Of a DNA stretch of 64,000 bases, positions 41,835 through 50,861 are shown in pieces. The stretch lies in NCBI RefSeq assembly GCF_017068455.1, contig NZ_CP070608.1, forward strand, positions 4,028,501 through 4,092,500. The letters are read 5' to 3'. Origin of the DNA: Fulvivirga lutea. Its GTDB lineage: Bacteria > Bacteroidota > Bacteroidia > Cytophagales > Cyclobacteriaceae. The number at the start of each line of letters is the position of its first letter. Positions within the stretch are counted from its first letter, which is position 1. The notes below the pieces were generated by a model. It was not told the DNA's origin and did not search any database. It saw only the letters and a list, made by a program, of their open reading frames with translations. Position numbers and translations under genes: made by a program.

Positions 41835-42554
41835 ATGGGCAAAAAGGTCATTTACCTGCCAACTTGTCACTCAACTAATGACGTGGCGACCGAACTAATT
41901 AAAAGTGGCGCAGCACAAGAAGGCACAATTGTAATTACAGAAAATCAGACAGCGGGTAAAGGTCAAAGAGGAAATACATGGTATTCTGAGCCCAAAAAAA
42001 ACCTGACTTTCTCTATTATATTGCATCCCAGGTACTTAACGGCTACTGATCAGTTTTATCTGAACATTGTAGCATCATTAGCCATATACGATGTACTAAG
42101 TAAATATATAAATCACGTGAAAGTGAAATGGCCTAACGACATTTATGTTAAGTCCAAGAAAATTGCAGGCATCCTCATTCAAAACACCATAAAATCAAAC
42201 CGTATAGAGGATAGTGTTTTGGGTATTGGATTAAACATCAATCAACAAGAGTTCGAACTAGAATCAGCCACTTCTGTATTCAAAGAAACAGGTATTGAGT
42301 TAGACCTTCAGAAGGTTCTTGAGGATTTAATACAAAGTCTGGAAAACAACATTCTAAAGCTTAGAGCCAACAATGTAACTAGTTTAAAAGAACAATATCT
42401 AAGTAACCTTTTAGGCTATGAAGAAGAACGGCTTTTTAAGTCAGACTCAGAATTTAGAGGAAGGATCATTGGCATATCAAAAGATGGTAAATTACAGATT
42501 GAAACTTTTACAGGATTAAAAGAATTCAACTTTAAAGAAGTGAGCTTTTTATAG
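41835..42554 (+). CDS. birA: Biotin-[acetyl-CoA-carboxylase] ligase, without regulatory HTH
   Basis: BirA attaches biotin to carboxylase subunits. I start at ATG 41835 (MGKKVIYLPTCHSTNDVATE); earlier in-frame starts run into the rsfS coding region. Motifs are GKGQRGNTWYSEP (biotinyl-AMP loop), KWPNDIYVKSKKIAGIL and GIGLNINQ. The 239-residue length and the lack of an N-terminal winged helix mean it is the monofunctional type, with no repressor activity. It is divergent from rsfS with 70 bp between the starts. Confidence 0.94.
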   Translation: MGKKVIYLPTCHSTNDVATELIKSGAAQEGTIVITENQTAGKGQRGNTWYSEPKKNLTFSIILHPRYLTATDQFYLNIVASLAIYDVLSKYINHVKVKWPNDIYVKSKKIAGILIQNTIKSNRIEDSVLGIGLNINQQEFELESATSVFKETGIELDLQKVLEDLIQSLENNILKLRANNVTSLKEQYLSNLLGYEEERLFKSDSEFRGRIIGISKDGKLQIETFTGLKEFNFKEVSFL

Positions 42555-42606
42555 GCTAACCTCCGTTCGTGTAATATTTCGTAAGATCATATTTAAATCT
42601 ATTGAA

Positions 42607-42640
42607 TTTGTATCCCTTTAAGAGCAATTTTATGCTTTTG
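42607..42640 (+). promoter_or_regulatory. Possible promoter of the BNR-repeat protein gene
   Basis: TTTG (42607-42610), a 22-bp spacer and TGCTTTTG (42633-42640, one mismatch to TANNTTTG) precede the start codon at 42656. The spacer is at the long end of the accepted range. Confidence 0.35.
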
Positions 42641-42655
42641 GATAATCTATAAACT

Positions 42656-45600
42656 ATGAAATACATAATTACTATAGCGCTAGCTTTCACTATGTCATTG
42701 GCTACTGGTCAAAAACTTGACATGGAATTCATGAACGACCTAAAACCAAGGAGCATAGGTCCCGCTGGTATGAGTGGTCGAGTTACGGCCATCGATGCCG
42801 TTCATTCTAATAAGGACATCATTTACGCAGGAACAGCCTCTGGGGGTTTGTGGAAATCAGTGAATGGGGGTATCAACTGGGACCCTGTATTTGATGACGA
42901 AAAAGTTATGAGTATTGGGGCCGTTGCCATTCAGCAGAATAACCCAAATGTTGTTTGGGCAGGAACTGGTGAAGGCAATCCTCGAAATAGCTTAAACGGT
43001 GGATTCGGACTATATAAAAGTTTAGATGGTGGAAAAAGTTGGAAGCTGATGGGCTTAGAAAAAACCAGGAATATTTACCGAATCAAAATTGATCCTTTAA
43101 ATCCAAATACGGTATATGTAGGCGCAATAGGTAGCCCGTGGGGCGAACACCCGGAAAGAGGTGTTTATAAAACCACGGATGGCGGCAAAACCTGGGATAA
43201 GATATTATTTGTTGATAATAAAACGGGTTGTGCCGAATTGGTGATGGATCCTACCAACCCCAATAAGCTCATTGCCTCCATGTGGGAGCATAGAAGAAAG
43301 CCATGGACTTTCTCATCCGGTGGGCCGGGTTCCGGACTTTACATGACCGTAGATGGTGGTGAGAATTGGAAAAAACTTACAAAAGAAGATGGAATACCTG
43401 ATGGTGATTTGGGAAGAATAGGTCTAGCCATCTCTCAAAGCAATCCAAACAGATTATATGCATTAATTGAATCAAAGAAAAACGCCCTTTACAGATCTGA
43501 TGATGGTGGTTACAAGTGGACAATGGTTTCGGACAAGACAAACGAGATTGGCGACAGACCATTTTACTACTCTGAAATATATGTTGACCCTATTAATGAG
43601 AATAGACTATATACTGTTTTTACTTATGTGAACGTAAGCGAAGATGGCGGTAAAACATTCACGCAACTAATGGATGCTTACAATACTACTCACGGAGTTC
43701 ACCCAGACCATCATGCATTTTGGATTCACCCTGAAGACCCGGAGTTTATTATTGAAGGAAACGATGGTGGTCTGAATATTTCCAGAGACAGAGGGAAATC
43801 ATGGCGATTTGTAGAAAATCTACCTATTGCACAGTTTTATCATATTAATGTGGACAACGACTATCCATACAATGTGTATGGAGGAATGCAAGACAATGGC
43901 TCATGGATCGGGCCAGCCTATGTTTGGAAATCTCAGGGAATAAGAAATGCTTATTGGCAAGAGCTTTCATTTGGTGATGGATTTGATGTTATGCCAGATC
44001 CGGACGACAACAGATATGGTTACTCTATGTGGCAGGAAGGTTCGCTGCTTAGATATGATCGAGTAACAGGTCATTTTCGTTATATGCAGCCAACACACCC
44101 AGACCCAAAGCAAAAGTTAAGGTTTAACTGGAATGCAGCATTAGCACAAGATCCTTTTAATAAATCGACCATTTATTATGGCAGCCAATTTGTACATAAA
44201 AGCACTGACAAAGGTGTAACCTGGGAAATCATTTCTCCAGATTTAACTACCAACAACCCTGACAAACAAAAACAATATTTAAGCGGTGGCCTCACAATGG
44301 ATGCCACTGGTGCGGAGAACAATACAACCATATTGGCTATTTCTCCATCGCCCGTTAAAGAAGGTATCATTTGGGTAGGTACGGATGATGGGTATGTACA
44401 AGTAACTCGCGATGGTGGCAAAACGTGGCAAAACGTAACTCAGAATATTCCTGGTATGCCAAAAGAGTCATGGGTAGCGCAAGTGAAACCATCTACATAC
44501 AATGCAGGTGAAGCTTTTATCGTAGTTAACAATTATAGAAACTTTGATTTCAAGCCATACTTATTTAGAACTACCGACTATGGTGCCACCTGGAAAAGCA
44601 TGGTCAATGAGTCTGAAGTTTGGAATTACACGCTTTCCTTTATTCAAGATCCTGTAGAACCAAACCTAATGTTCCTAGGGTCTGAAGGTGGCTTATATGT
44701 GAGTATTAATGGTGGTGCCAATTGGCAAAAATGGACCAATGATTATCCTAGTGTGCCTACCATGGATTTGGTCATTCATCCAAGAGAACATGATCTTGTT
44801 ATTGGCACTTATGGTAGAGCAGCTTATGTTTTAGATGATATTAGACCATTAAGAGCTATTGCAAATAAATCAAGTGTTTTAAAGAACACATTGAAAGTGT
44901 TTGAAGCACCTACTGCATTTCAATCAATAAGCCAGGAAGCATCTGGTACACGCTTTGTCGCAGACGCCATATTTAACGGTGAGAACCGGAGACAAGCGGC
45001 TATGCTTACTTATTTAATCAACAAGCCAGAAAAAGAGAAAAAAGAAACTGAAGAAACATCTAAAAAGAAAAAGGGTAAAACAGAAGAATCAGTTGAGAAA
45101 ACAGAAAAAGAGGAAGTAAAATACGATTCTGTAAGAATAGATATTTACAATGCCGATAATTCCTTGATCCGAACATTGAAGTTTAGTGCACCAGAGAAAA
45201 ATGGAATTCATAGAACCTATTGGTATATGAATGAGAAAGGAATTCATTCGCCATCAAGAACGGTTCCTGCTGATAATGCTTCTGAACCAGGTGGTGTGCA
45301 GGTTGTACCAGGCACTTATAAAGCAGTTTTTAACTATGGCGATAAAAAGGATTCTACCTATGTAAAAGTAGTATTCGATCCACGAAAAGACGTTGATAAT
45401 GCTACCCTTCAGGCTTTGCATGATTTCAACAAGAAAATTGAAAGCAACTACAGCATTGTGGCTAAGGCTACTCACCGATTGGCGGAGTCAAAAAGTATTT
45501 TGGATGACTACCTTAAAAGAATGAAAGAAAAAGATGAGAAAGGATTTAAAGAACTGATAGACAAAACTAAAGCCGCTAAGGATAGCATCGATCAATTATT

Positions 45601-45883
45601 TATTCCACTCATTGGTGAGGACAATTCCACCAAACAAGGCATAATAGCAACAGAGTTCCCTACTGTTGATGACCGCTTTCAGAGTGCATATTTCTATTTA
45701 GCTACCACTTTACACAAACCGGGAGCAACTGAAGAGCGCTTATTAAATCAGGCTATTGAAATGATGAAACCTGAAATTGAAAAAGTAGATAGCTTTTTCA
45801 CCACCACCTGGAGTTCTTTAAAAGCGGAATTAGAAAAAGTTGACCTCTCCCCTTTTAAGGAGTACGAGCCCCTAATTAAATAA
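42656..45883 (+). CDS. Secreted BNR/sortilin-like beta-propeller protein
   Basis: The 1075-residue protein has a signal peptide (YIITIALAFTMSLATG) and two stretches of BNR/VPS10-like propeller repeats (about 40-370 and 500-700). They are marked by many copies of DGGKSW, DGGKTW or NGGANW, each near the end of a blade. A linker rich in Lys and Glu (about 780-820) and a beta domain with a helical C-terminus (about 820-1075) follow. Genomes usually label this Bacteroidota family glycosyl hydrolase, but the acidic catalytic pair of sialidases is not evident, so I do not assign an enzyme. No T9SS tail is present, so it is probably periplasmic. A terminator follows at 45903. Confidence 0.8.
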   Translation: MKYIITIALAFTMSLATGQKLDMEFMNDLKPRSIGPAGMSGRVTAIDAVHSNKDIIYAGTASGGLWKSVNGGINWDPVFDDEKVMSIGAVAIQQNNPNVVWAGTGEGNPRNSLNGGFGLYKSLDGGKSWKLMGLEKTRNIYRIKIDPLNPNTVYVGAIGSPWGEHPERGVYKTTDGGKTWDKILFVDNKTGCAELVMDPTNPNKLIASMWEHRRKPWTFSSGGPGSGLYMTVDGGENWKKLTKEDGIPDGDLGRIGLAISQSNPNRLYALIESKKNALYRSDDGGYKWTMVSDKTNEIGDRPFYYSEIYVDPINENRLYTVFTYVNVSEDGGKTFTQLMDAYNTTHGVHPDHHAFWIHPEDPEFIIEGNDGGLNISRDRGKSWRFVENLPIAQFYHINVDNDYPYNVYGGMQDNGSWIGPAYVWKSQGIRNAYWQELSFGDGFDVMPDPDDNRYGYSMWQEGSLLRYDRVTGHFRYMQPTHPDPKQKLRFNWNAALAQDPFNKSTIYYGSQFVHKSTDKGVTWEIISPDLTTNNPDKQKQYLSGGLTMDATGAENNTTILAISPSPVKEGIIWVGTDDGYVQVTRDGGKTWQNVTQNIPGMPKESWVAQVKPSTYNAGEAFIVVNNYRNFDFKPYLFRTTDYGATWKSMVNESEVWNYTLSFIQDPVEPNLMFLGSEGGLYVSINGGANWQKWTNDYPSVPTMDLVIHPREHDLVIGTYGRAAYVLDDIRPLRAIANKSSVLKNTLKVFEAPTAFQSISQEASGTRFVADAIFNGENRRQAAMLTYLINKPEKEKKETEETSKKKKGKTEESVEKTEKEEVKYDSVRIDIYNADNSLIRTLKFSAPEKNGIHRTYWYMNEKGIHSPSRTVPADNASEPGGVQVVPGTYKAVFNYGDKKDSTYVKVVFDPRKDVDNATLQALHDFNKKIESNYSIVAKATHRLAESKSILDDYLKRMKEKDEKGFKELIDKTKAAKDSIDQLFIPLIGEDNSTKQGIIATEFPTVDDRFQSAYFYLATTLHKPGATEERLLNQAIEMMKPEIEKVDSFFTTTWSSLKAELEKVDLSPFKEYEPLIK

Positions 45884-45902
45884 TTGAGAATGAATTACTA
45901 CG

Positions 45903-45931
45903 AAGCCCTTGCCAAAAGCAAGGGCTTTTTT
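45903..45931 (+). terminator. Rho-independent terminator after the BNR-repeat gene
   Basis: AAGCCCTTGC (45903-45912) pairs with GCAAGGGCTT (45918-45927), loop CAAAA, and runs straight into TTTTTT. It lies 20 bp after the stop codon and only 15 bp before the glutaminase start. Confidence 0.88.
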
Positions 45932-45945
45932 GTTACTTTCAACCA

Positions 45946-46860
45946 ATGGACTATCAACGAATACTGGAAGAAATTGCGGACGAAGTAAAACCTCTTCTTA
46001 AAAATGGAGTTGTCGCAAATTACATTCCTGAACTGGCCAAAATACAACAAGACAAATTCGGCATGTATTTGCTCACACTTGATCAGGAGCCTTATGCCGT
46101 AGGAGATTACGATGAAAAGTTTTCTATTCAAAGTATCTCAAAAGTATTTATGTTGGCCATGGCCGTTGGCAAGTGTAAGGAAAAGGTGTATCGCAGGGTT
46201 GATGTAGAACCATCAGGTGATCCGTTTAATTCGTTGGTTCAACTTGAATATGAAGAAGGTATACCAAGAAACCCTTTCATCAACTCAGGTGCGCTGGTAG
46301 TGACAGATATGCTCATTTCTAACCTAAGTGATCCACGGGGTGAATTTTTGGAATACGTTAATAAACTCACGGGTCAGGACGATATACGATACAATGAAAA
46401 AGTTGCTGCCAGCGAGAAGCTGCTAGGCTTCAAAAATGCTGCTATGGTTAACTTAATGAAATCCTACGGCAATATTCATAATGATATCGAAGAAGTGCTG
46501 GATTTGTATTTCGATTTCTGCTCCATTGAAATGACATGCCACGAGCTTGCCAAAGCGTTCAGAGTTTTCGCCAATCACGGAAAGGGTGTTATTGACTCGC
46601 ACAGATATTTAACCAAAAGCCAGTTTAAAAGAATTGCTGCAATTATGCTTACATGTGGTTTCTATGATGAAGCCGGTGAATTTGCATTTCGTGTAGGTTT
46701 GCCAGGAAAAAGTGGTGTAGGTGGGGGAATTGCAGCTATTCTCCCTAACGAATATAGCATTGTTGTTTGGAGCCCCGGATTAAATAGAAAGGGTAATTCA
46801 CTAGCAGGAATGAAGGCATTGGAGCTATTTACCACAAAAACAACCTCCTCTATCTTTTAA
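45946..46860 (+). CDS. glsA: Glutaminase
   Basis: This enzyme hydrolyses glutamine to glutamate and ammonia in the cytoplasm. The 304-residue protein fits the bacterial glutaminase family of beta-lactamase fold. The catalytic SxxK is Ser63-Ile-Ser-Lys66 (FSIQSISKVF). Other motifs are VEPSGDPFNSLVQLE, PRNPFINSGALVV, the YGNIHNDIEEVLDLYF segment, CGFYDEAGEFAFRVGLPGKS and VVWSPGLN. The start at 45946 follows a terminator hairpin closely, so its promoter must overlap the end of the preceding gene or lie within the hairpin region; none is obvious. Confidence 0.95.
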   Translation: MDYQRILEEIADEVKPLLKNGVVANYIPELAKIQQDKFGMYLLTLDQEPYAVGDYDEKFSIQSISKVFMLAMAVGKCKEKVYRRVDVEPSGDPFNSLVQLEYEEGIPRNPFINSGALVVTDMLISNLSDPRGEFLEYVNKLTGQDDIRYNEKVAASEKLLGFKNAAMVNLMKSYGNIHNDIEEVLDLYFDFCSIEMTCHELAKAFRVFANHGKGVIDSHRYLTKSQFKRIAAIMLTCGFYDEAGEFAFRVGLPGKSGVGGGIAAILPNEYSIVVWSPGLNRKGNSLAGMKALELFTTKTTSSIF

Positions 46861-46871
46861 TTTTTGGACAA

Positions 46872-46901
46872 AAAAAGAAGTGCTCCGGTCAAGAGCACTT
46901 C
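46872..46901 (-). terminator. Terminator downstream of the 221-aa secreted-protein gene
   Basis: GAAGTGCTC (46877-46885) pairs with GAGCACTTC (46893-46901). Only the minus-strand transcript has a U tract (seven T after the stem), so it serves the gene ending at 47005. That gene stops about 100 bp before it. Confidence 0.7.
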
Positions 46902-47004
46902 CAAGGTCAAAAACTCAAAATAATAGGATAAATATTTTTATCCCAATAACAACACTGCTAATATAACAAAGAATTAGCTAAAATGATTTGAGCATGTAAG
47001 CTTT

Positions 47005-47670
47005 TTATTCAAAAGAGGTTAAAAGACTCACTCCCATTAACTTCCCGTTTTGTTTATAGCTCTCAGCCTTTACCATTCCTACATCCTTAGCTATCCAATC
47101 AACTCCATTCATCTCTATGGACATCATCGTTTTAGTAATGATTTTGTAAGAAATTTTATAACACTCAAAAGTACCGGCTGGTGTAGTTATACTTTCAATA
47201 CCTTGTACTTTTCTGTCTGTAATTTTTGTCTCCATTGTAAAAGGTATCTGTCCAGAAATTGTAATTGAAGCTTCTGGCAATTCATCTCCTACACTCAAAC
47301 TTTCAGGAATTACCATATTTTCTGTTTCTATCTGCAGATCCATATCCTCAAAAGATTCCATCATTTCCTGAGGAAAAAACCTCGACATATCCATAGAAAT
47401 AGTTCCATCATCGCAAGTCATTTCAATTTCGTTTTCCAACTCTAGCTTATCTTTCTTATCGTAACTCTTAAAAGCTAAAGTTGCTTCCCAACCGTTTGAT
47501 GTTTCAGTTAAAGACTTTACCGAATTCACCTGACGTGAGGTGACTTTATCTTTATCGGTATAATTGGTTATTTCCCATGTGGAGCCTTCTTTAAAATTAT
47601 AGAAGGGATTGCACTGAGAATAAGAAAATTGAAAAAGCAAGCATAGACAAAGTGTAAGTAATGTTCTCAT
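47005..47670 (-). CDS. Secreted DUF3108/TapB-like protein
   Basis: The 221-residue protein has a signal peptide (MRTLLTLCLCLLFQFSYSQC) and a beta-rich body. FKEGSTWEITNYTDKDKVTS near the start, a C-DG motif in the middle and the segment ITTPAGTFECYKISYKIITK followed by WIAKDVGMVKAESY near the end are typical of the TapB/DUF3108-like proteins. These are periplasmic proteins without a settled function. It is divergent from the sigma-54 two-component pair. An operator-like palindrome at 47733-47748 lies between them. Confidence 0.75.
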   Translation of the reverse strand: MRTLLTLCLCLLFQFSYSQCNPFYNFKEGSTWEITNYTDKDKVTSRQVNSVKSLTETSNGWEATLAFKSYDKKDKLELENEIEMTCDDGTISMDMSRFFPQEMMESFEDMDLQIETENMVIPESLSVGDELPEASITISGQIPFTMETKITDRKVQGIESITTPAGTFECYKISYKIITKTMMSIEMNGVDWIAKDVGMVKAESYKQNGKLMGVSLLTSFE

Positions 47671-47732
47671 AGTTAATGATTTGGTTGGAGGGAATGTACC
47701 AAACCTAAAGCAGAAATAAAAGCGTAATTAAG

Positions 47733-47767
47733 TGTTCATTATCGAACAATTTAGTACATTACTGAAC
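47733..47767. promoter_or_regulatory. Palindrome TGTTC-N6-GAACA with a further TGAAC half-site
   Basis: TGTTCATTATCGAACA (47733-47748) has perfect 5-bp arms, and a third half-site TGAAC follows at 47763. It sits between the divergent secreted-protein gene and the response-regulator gene, so it could control either. The binding protein is unknown. Confidence 0.35.
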
Positions 47768-47809
47768 ATCCGTTTAATTATTATCAGTGTTTAAACGCTT
47801 TCAGGCTTT

Positions 47810-47825
47810 TGGCACCATATTTAGT
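47810..47825 (+). promoter_or_regulatory. Partial sigma-54-like promoter before the response regulator
   Basis: TGGCACCATATTTAGT keeps a perfect -24 element TGGCAC and the right spacing, but the -12 element reads TTAGT in place of TTGCW. It lies 29 bp before the GTG start. Self-activation by the sigma-54 activator is possible but the poor -12 box weakens the case. Confidence 0.25.
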
Positions 47826-47853
47826 ATAGTACTCTGAGCCAAAAAATAACCAC

Positions 47854-49230
47854 GTGGAAAAATCCGGTAAAATATTAATGATCGATGATGATGAAGATGT
47901 GCTATTAGCCGCTAAGCTTCTACTTAAAAAACAATCACATCAGGTGATCATCGAAAAAAATCCAAAGAAGATTCCTTTCTTACTAAACAATGATACGTAT
48001 GATGTGATTTTGTTGGACATGAACTTCAGCAAAGACATTACCAGCGGTAAAGAGGGTTTTTATTGGTTGAATCAAATATTAGAAAAAGATCCATCGGCTG
48101 TGGTTATTTTAATTACAGCCTATGGTGATGTTGAAATGGCCGTAAAAGCACTAAAAGAGGGTGCTACTGACTTTGTGCTCAAGCCCTGGCAAAACGAAAA
48201 ACTTATTGCTACCATTTCTACGGCTATTAAATTGAAGGAATCATACAAAGAGGTAGACAAACTTAAAAAAGCCAAGGAGTTACTGGAGGCTGAAATCAAT
48301 CAACCATTCAAAAATATTATTGGCAAAAGCCGAGCAATAAGAGAAGTATTCTCATTAATAGATAAAGTAGCCGAAACCGATGCTAATGTATTGATTCTTG
48401 GAGAAAATGGTACTGGAAAAGAATTGGTAGCGCGAGCTATTCATCAACGTTCGAAAAGAAAAACCAACCCATTTACAAGTGTGGATATGGGTGCCATTTC
48501 TGAATCCTTGTTTGAGAGCGAACTTTTTGGACATAAGAAAGGAGCATTTACTGATGCCAAAGAAGATAAAGTTGGAAAATTTGAGTTAGCTAATGAAGGC
48601 ACTCTTTTCTTGGATGAAATAGGCAACCTCAATACATCTCTACAATCGAAAATTCTCTCAAGCCTGCAGAATAGAGAAATAACCCCACTTGGAAGTAATG
48701 AAAGTAAGGAAATAAACATGAGGCTCGTAAGTGCCACTAATATGGACTTGAATGACATGGTTAGTTCAGGAACATTCAGACAAGATTTACTTTACAGACT
48801 CAATACAGTTGAAATAAAAATACCTGCTCTAAGAGATAGACCTGAAGATATTCCACTCCTGGCGAACCATTTTTTAGACAAGTACGCTAAAAAATATAGG
48901 AAGAACGTAAATAAAATTTCTAGTGAGGCGCTGGATTACCTTAAACGCTATGACTGGCCTGGAAATATCAGGGAGTTGGAACATGCCATTGAACGAGCCA
49001 TTATTATGAATGATTCTGAAGTAATAGAAGCCTCCTATTTCTCGTTTCTAAATACTTCAAACTCATCGAATGATGATATTTTATCGGGCGATCTTAACCT
49101 GGACATAGTTGAAAAAAATGCCATTAAAAAAGCCATTAGCATTCATTCGGGCAACATATCTAAAGCTGCTGATGAACTTGGTTTAACAAGGGCATCACTC
49201 TACAGAAGGCTGGAAAAGCATGGACTTTAG
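47854..49230 (+). CDS. NtrC-family sigma-54-dependent response regulator
   Basis: The 458-residue protein starts with GTG at 47854. A receiver domain covers 5-125 with the phosphorylated Asp55 (LLDMNF). A AAA+ sigma-54 activation domain covers about 155-385, with Walker A GENGTGKE, the sigma-54 loop GAFTDA where the consensus is GAFTGA, and Walker B TLFLDEIGN. A Fis-type HTH ends the protein (ISKAADELGLTRASLYRRLE). It activates sigma-54 promoters after phosphorylation, presumably by the kinase encoded next. The kinase gene starts inside its last codons (11-bp overlap). Target genes are unknown; lon has a sigma-54-like promoter in this window. Confidence 0.94.
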   Translation: MEKSGKILMIDDDEDVLLAAKLLLKKQSHQVIIEKNPKKIPFLLNNDTYDVILLDMNFSKDITSGKEGFYWLNQILEKDPSAVVILITAYGDVEMAVKALKEGATDFVLKPWQNEKLIATISTAIKLKESYKEVDKLKKAKELLEAEINQPFKNIIGKSRAIREVFSLIDKVAETDANVLILGENGTGKELVARAIHQRSKRKTNPFTSVDMGAISESLFESELFGHKKGAFTDAKEDKVGKFELANEGTLFLDEIGNLNTSLQSKILSSLQNREITPLGSNESKEINMRLVSATNMDLNDMVSSGTFRQDLLYRLNTVEIKIPALRDRPEDIPLLANHFLDKYAKKYRKNVNKISSEALDYLKRYDWPGNIRELEHAIERAIIMNDSEVIEASYFSFLNTSNSSNDDILSGDLNLDIVEKNAIKKAISIHSGNISKAADELGLTRASLYRRLEKHGL

Positions 49231-50581
49231 TGATTTAAAAAAGAATGCGTTAATAAGGGTTGGATTACTAACCCTCACTCTTTTTATTTTTTGCTACACA
49301 CTATTTAACAATGGTTTTATAATCACTCAGGCCATTCTAATTGCACTTGCAGGACTACAGGTGGCTTCAATGATCAAATTTCTTAGCTCTAATAAACAGG
49401 AAAATGAAGATGTGCGCATTTTTCTACAATCCTTATCGGAGGATGTGATAAAAAAGAAATATCCGATAAATACGGATAATCCTAATTTAAATGCACTCCA
49501 TGCAGCTTTAAACAAATTCATTTCCAACAACACTTCCAATAAAAGAGAAAAAGAGGCTGATTTTCAGTATCTGAAAAATATTGTTCAACATATTGGAATA
49601 GGAATTATCACTTTCAAAAAAGACGGCACTGTGCAGATATGTAATTCAGCTGCAAAAAAATTATTACGTACAGAAAATCTTAAAAATATTCATGACCTAA
49701 AAACCATCGATCCATTATTGGTTGATACTATTATTCGATTAAGAACGGGGGGTCGAGATTTGGTAAAAATTGAATTAAATGGCGAAATATTTCAGTTGGC
49801 CATTTATGCCATTGAGCTTACTCTTCGTGGTGAAGTTTATAAACTCATCTCCTTACAAAACATACAAAGTGAGTTAGAAGAAAAGGAGATGGAGGCATGG
49901 CAAAATCTTGTGCGGGTGTTAACGCATGAAATAATGAACTCCGTTACTCCTATCAGCTCACTTGCAAATACGGTAGACCAGGAATTGCAAACTCAATTGG
50001 CTAACGGCAAGGAGATGAACCAAATGAGTAATGATGAAGTCGAAGACTTACACCTGGCACTTCAGACCATAAAGAAGAGAAGCGAAGGGCTCATAAAGTT
50101 TGTTCAGGATTTTAGAAACCTTACTCAAGTGGCCACACCAACCATAAAAGAAATAGCCGTTGCCGAGCTAATAGATGATATACTTTTGCTACTTAAAAAG
50201 GAGATTGAAAATAACCAGATTCAAATTCATAAAAATATAGCACCTGATTTAACCATTAAAGCAGACAGGCACATGATTGAGCAAGTGCTTATTAATATTA
50301 TTAAAAATGCCACACAAGCTTTTGATGAGCAAGCGAACAGGTTAATACAGGTTACCGCTGAGTTAGATGAGAAAAAGAGGCCTGTTATTAGTATTCGTGA
50401 TAATGGTAATGGAATTGAGGAAGAGGCGCTGCAAAAAATATTTATCCCTTTTTTTACCACGAAGAAAGATGGCTCCGGCATTGGTCTGAGCCTTTCAAGG
50501 CAAATAATGAGGAAACATCAGGGTAGTTTAAGTGTTAAATCACAAATAGATGAGGGTACCGAGTTCTTTTTGCGATTTTAA
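49220..50581 (+). CDS. Sensor histidine kinase partner of the NtrC-like regulator
   Basis: The 453-residue protein has two membrane helices near the N-terminus (about 12-30 and 34-52) with almost no periplasmic loop. A PAS-like domain (about 115-215) follows, then an H-box LTHEIMNSVTPISSLANT with His236, and a HATPase domain with N-box INIIKNATQAF, G1 IRDNGNGIEEEAL and G2 DGSGIGLSLSR. This is the NtrB/NtrY-like layout. Lacking a periplasmic sensor, it probably reads a cytoplasmic or membrane signal through the PAS domain. The start ATG at 49220 overlaps the regulator gene, so the pair is translationally coupled. Confidence 0.94.
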   Translation: MDFSDLKKNALIRVGLLTLTLFIFCYTLFNNGFIITQAILIALAGLQVASMIKFLSSNKQENEDVRIFLQSLSEDVIKKKYPINTDNPNLNALHAALNKFISNNTSNKREKEADFQYLKNIVQHIGIGIITFKKDGTVQICNSAAKKLLRTENLKNIHDLKTIDPLLVDTIIRLRTGGRDLVKIELNGEIFQLAIYAIELTLRGEVYKLISLQNIQSELEEKEMEAWQNLVRVLTHEIMNSVTPISSLANTVDQELQTQLANGKEMNQMSNDEVEDLHLALQTIKKRSEGLIKFVQDFRNLTQVATPTIKEIAVAELIDDILLLLKKEIENNQIQIHKNIAPDLTIKADRHMIEQVLINIIKNATQAFDEQANRLIQVTAELDEKKRPVISIRDNGNGIEEEALQKIFIPFFTTKKDGSGIGLSLSRQIMRKHQGSLSVKSQIDEGTEFFLRF

Positions 50582-50598
50582 TAATTTTCATAGATTTA
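50569..50598 (+). promoter_or_regulatory. Bacteroidota-type promoter for the acyl carrier protein gene
   Basis: TTTG (50569-50572), an 18-bp spacer and TAGATTTA (50591-50598, one mismatch to TANNTTTG) overlap the end of the kinase gene. The leader before the ATG at 50625 would be about 20 bases. The gene can thus be expressed apart from the two-component pair. Confidence 0.5.
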
Positions 50599-50624
50599 CG
50601 GATTGCTTTTTATAGATTCAACCA

Positions 50625-50861
50625 ATGGATATAAATAATACAATCACCAAAATATTAGTCGATAAGTTAGGTATAGCAGAAACGGAGGTAACTCCAGATG
50701 CCAACTTCATCAAAGATTTAGGAATAGACTCACTTGACTATGCAGAATTGGTGATGGAGTTTGAGCAGACTTTTAATATCAGGATTCCTGATGAAGATGC
50801 CGAGCAACTACAAACTATTAATCAGGCCGTAGCTTATATTGACAAAAAAATGAAGGGCTAA
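50625..50861 (+). CDS. Acyl carrier protein
   Basis: The 78-residue acidic protein carries the phosphopantetheine site GIDSLDYAEL with Ser36. The motifs NFIKDLGIDSLDYAELVMEF and FNIRIPDEDAEQLQTINQAV match the AcpP family. It carries acyl chains during fatty acid or related synthesis in the cytoplasm. No fab genes are adjacent, so it may be a second, specialised ACP, but its sequence is close to the housekeeping type. The stop overlaps the convergent small-protein gene by 4 bp (CTAA). Confidence 0.93.
   Translation: MDINNTITKILVDKLGIAETEVTPDANFIKDLGIDSLDYAELVMEFEQTFNIRIPDEDAEQLQTINQAVAYIDKKMKG

Noticed and set aside
42656-45883. Calling the BNR-repeat protein a glycosyl hydrolase or sialidase
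   Set aside because: Only the BNR propeller repeats are visible; no sialidase Arg triad or catalytic acid pair could be placed.
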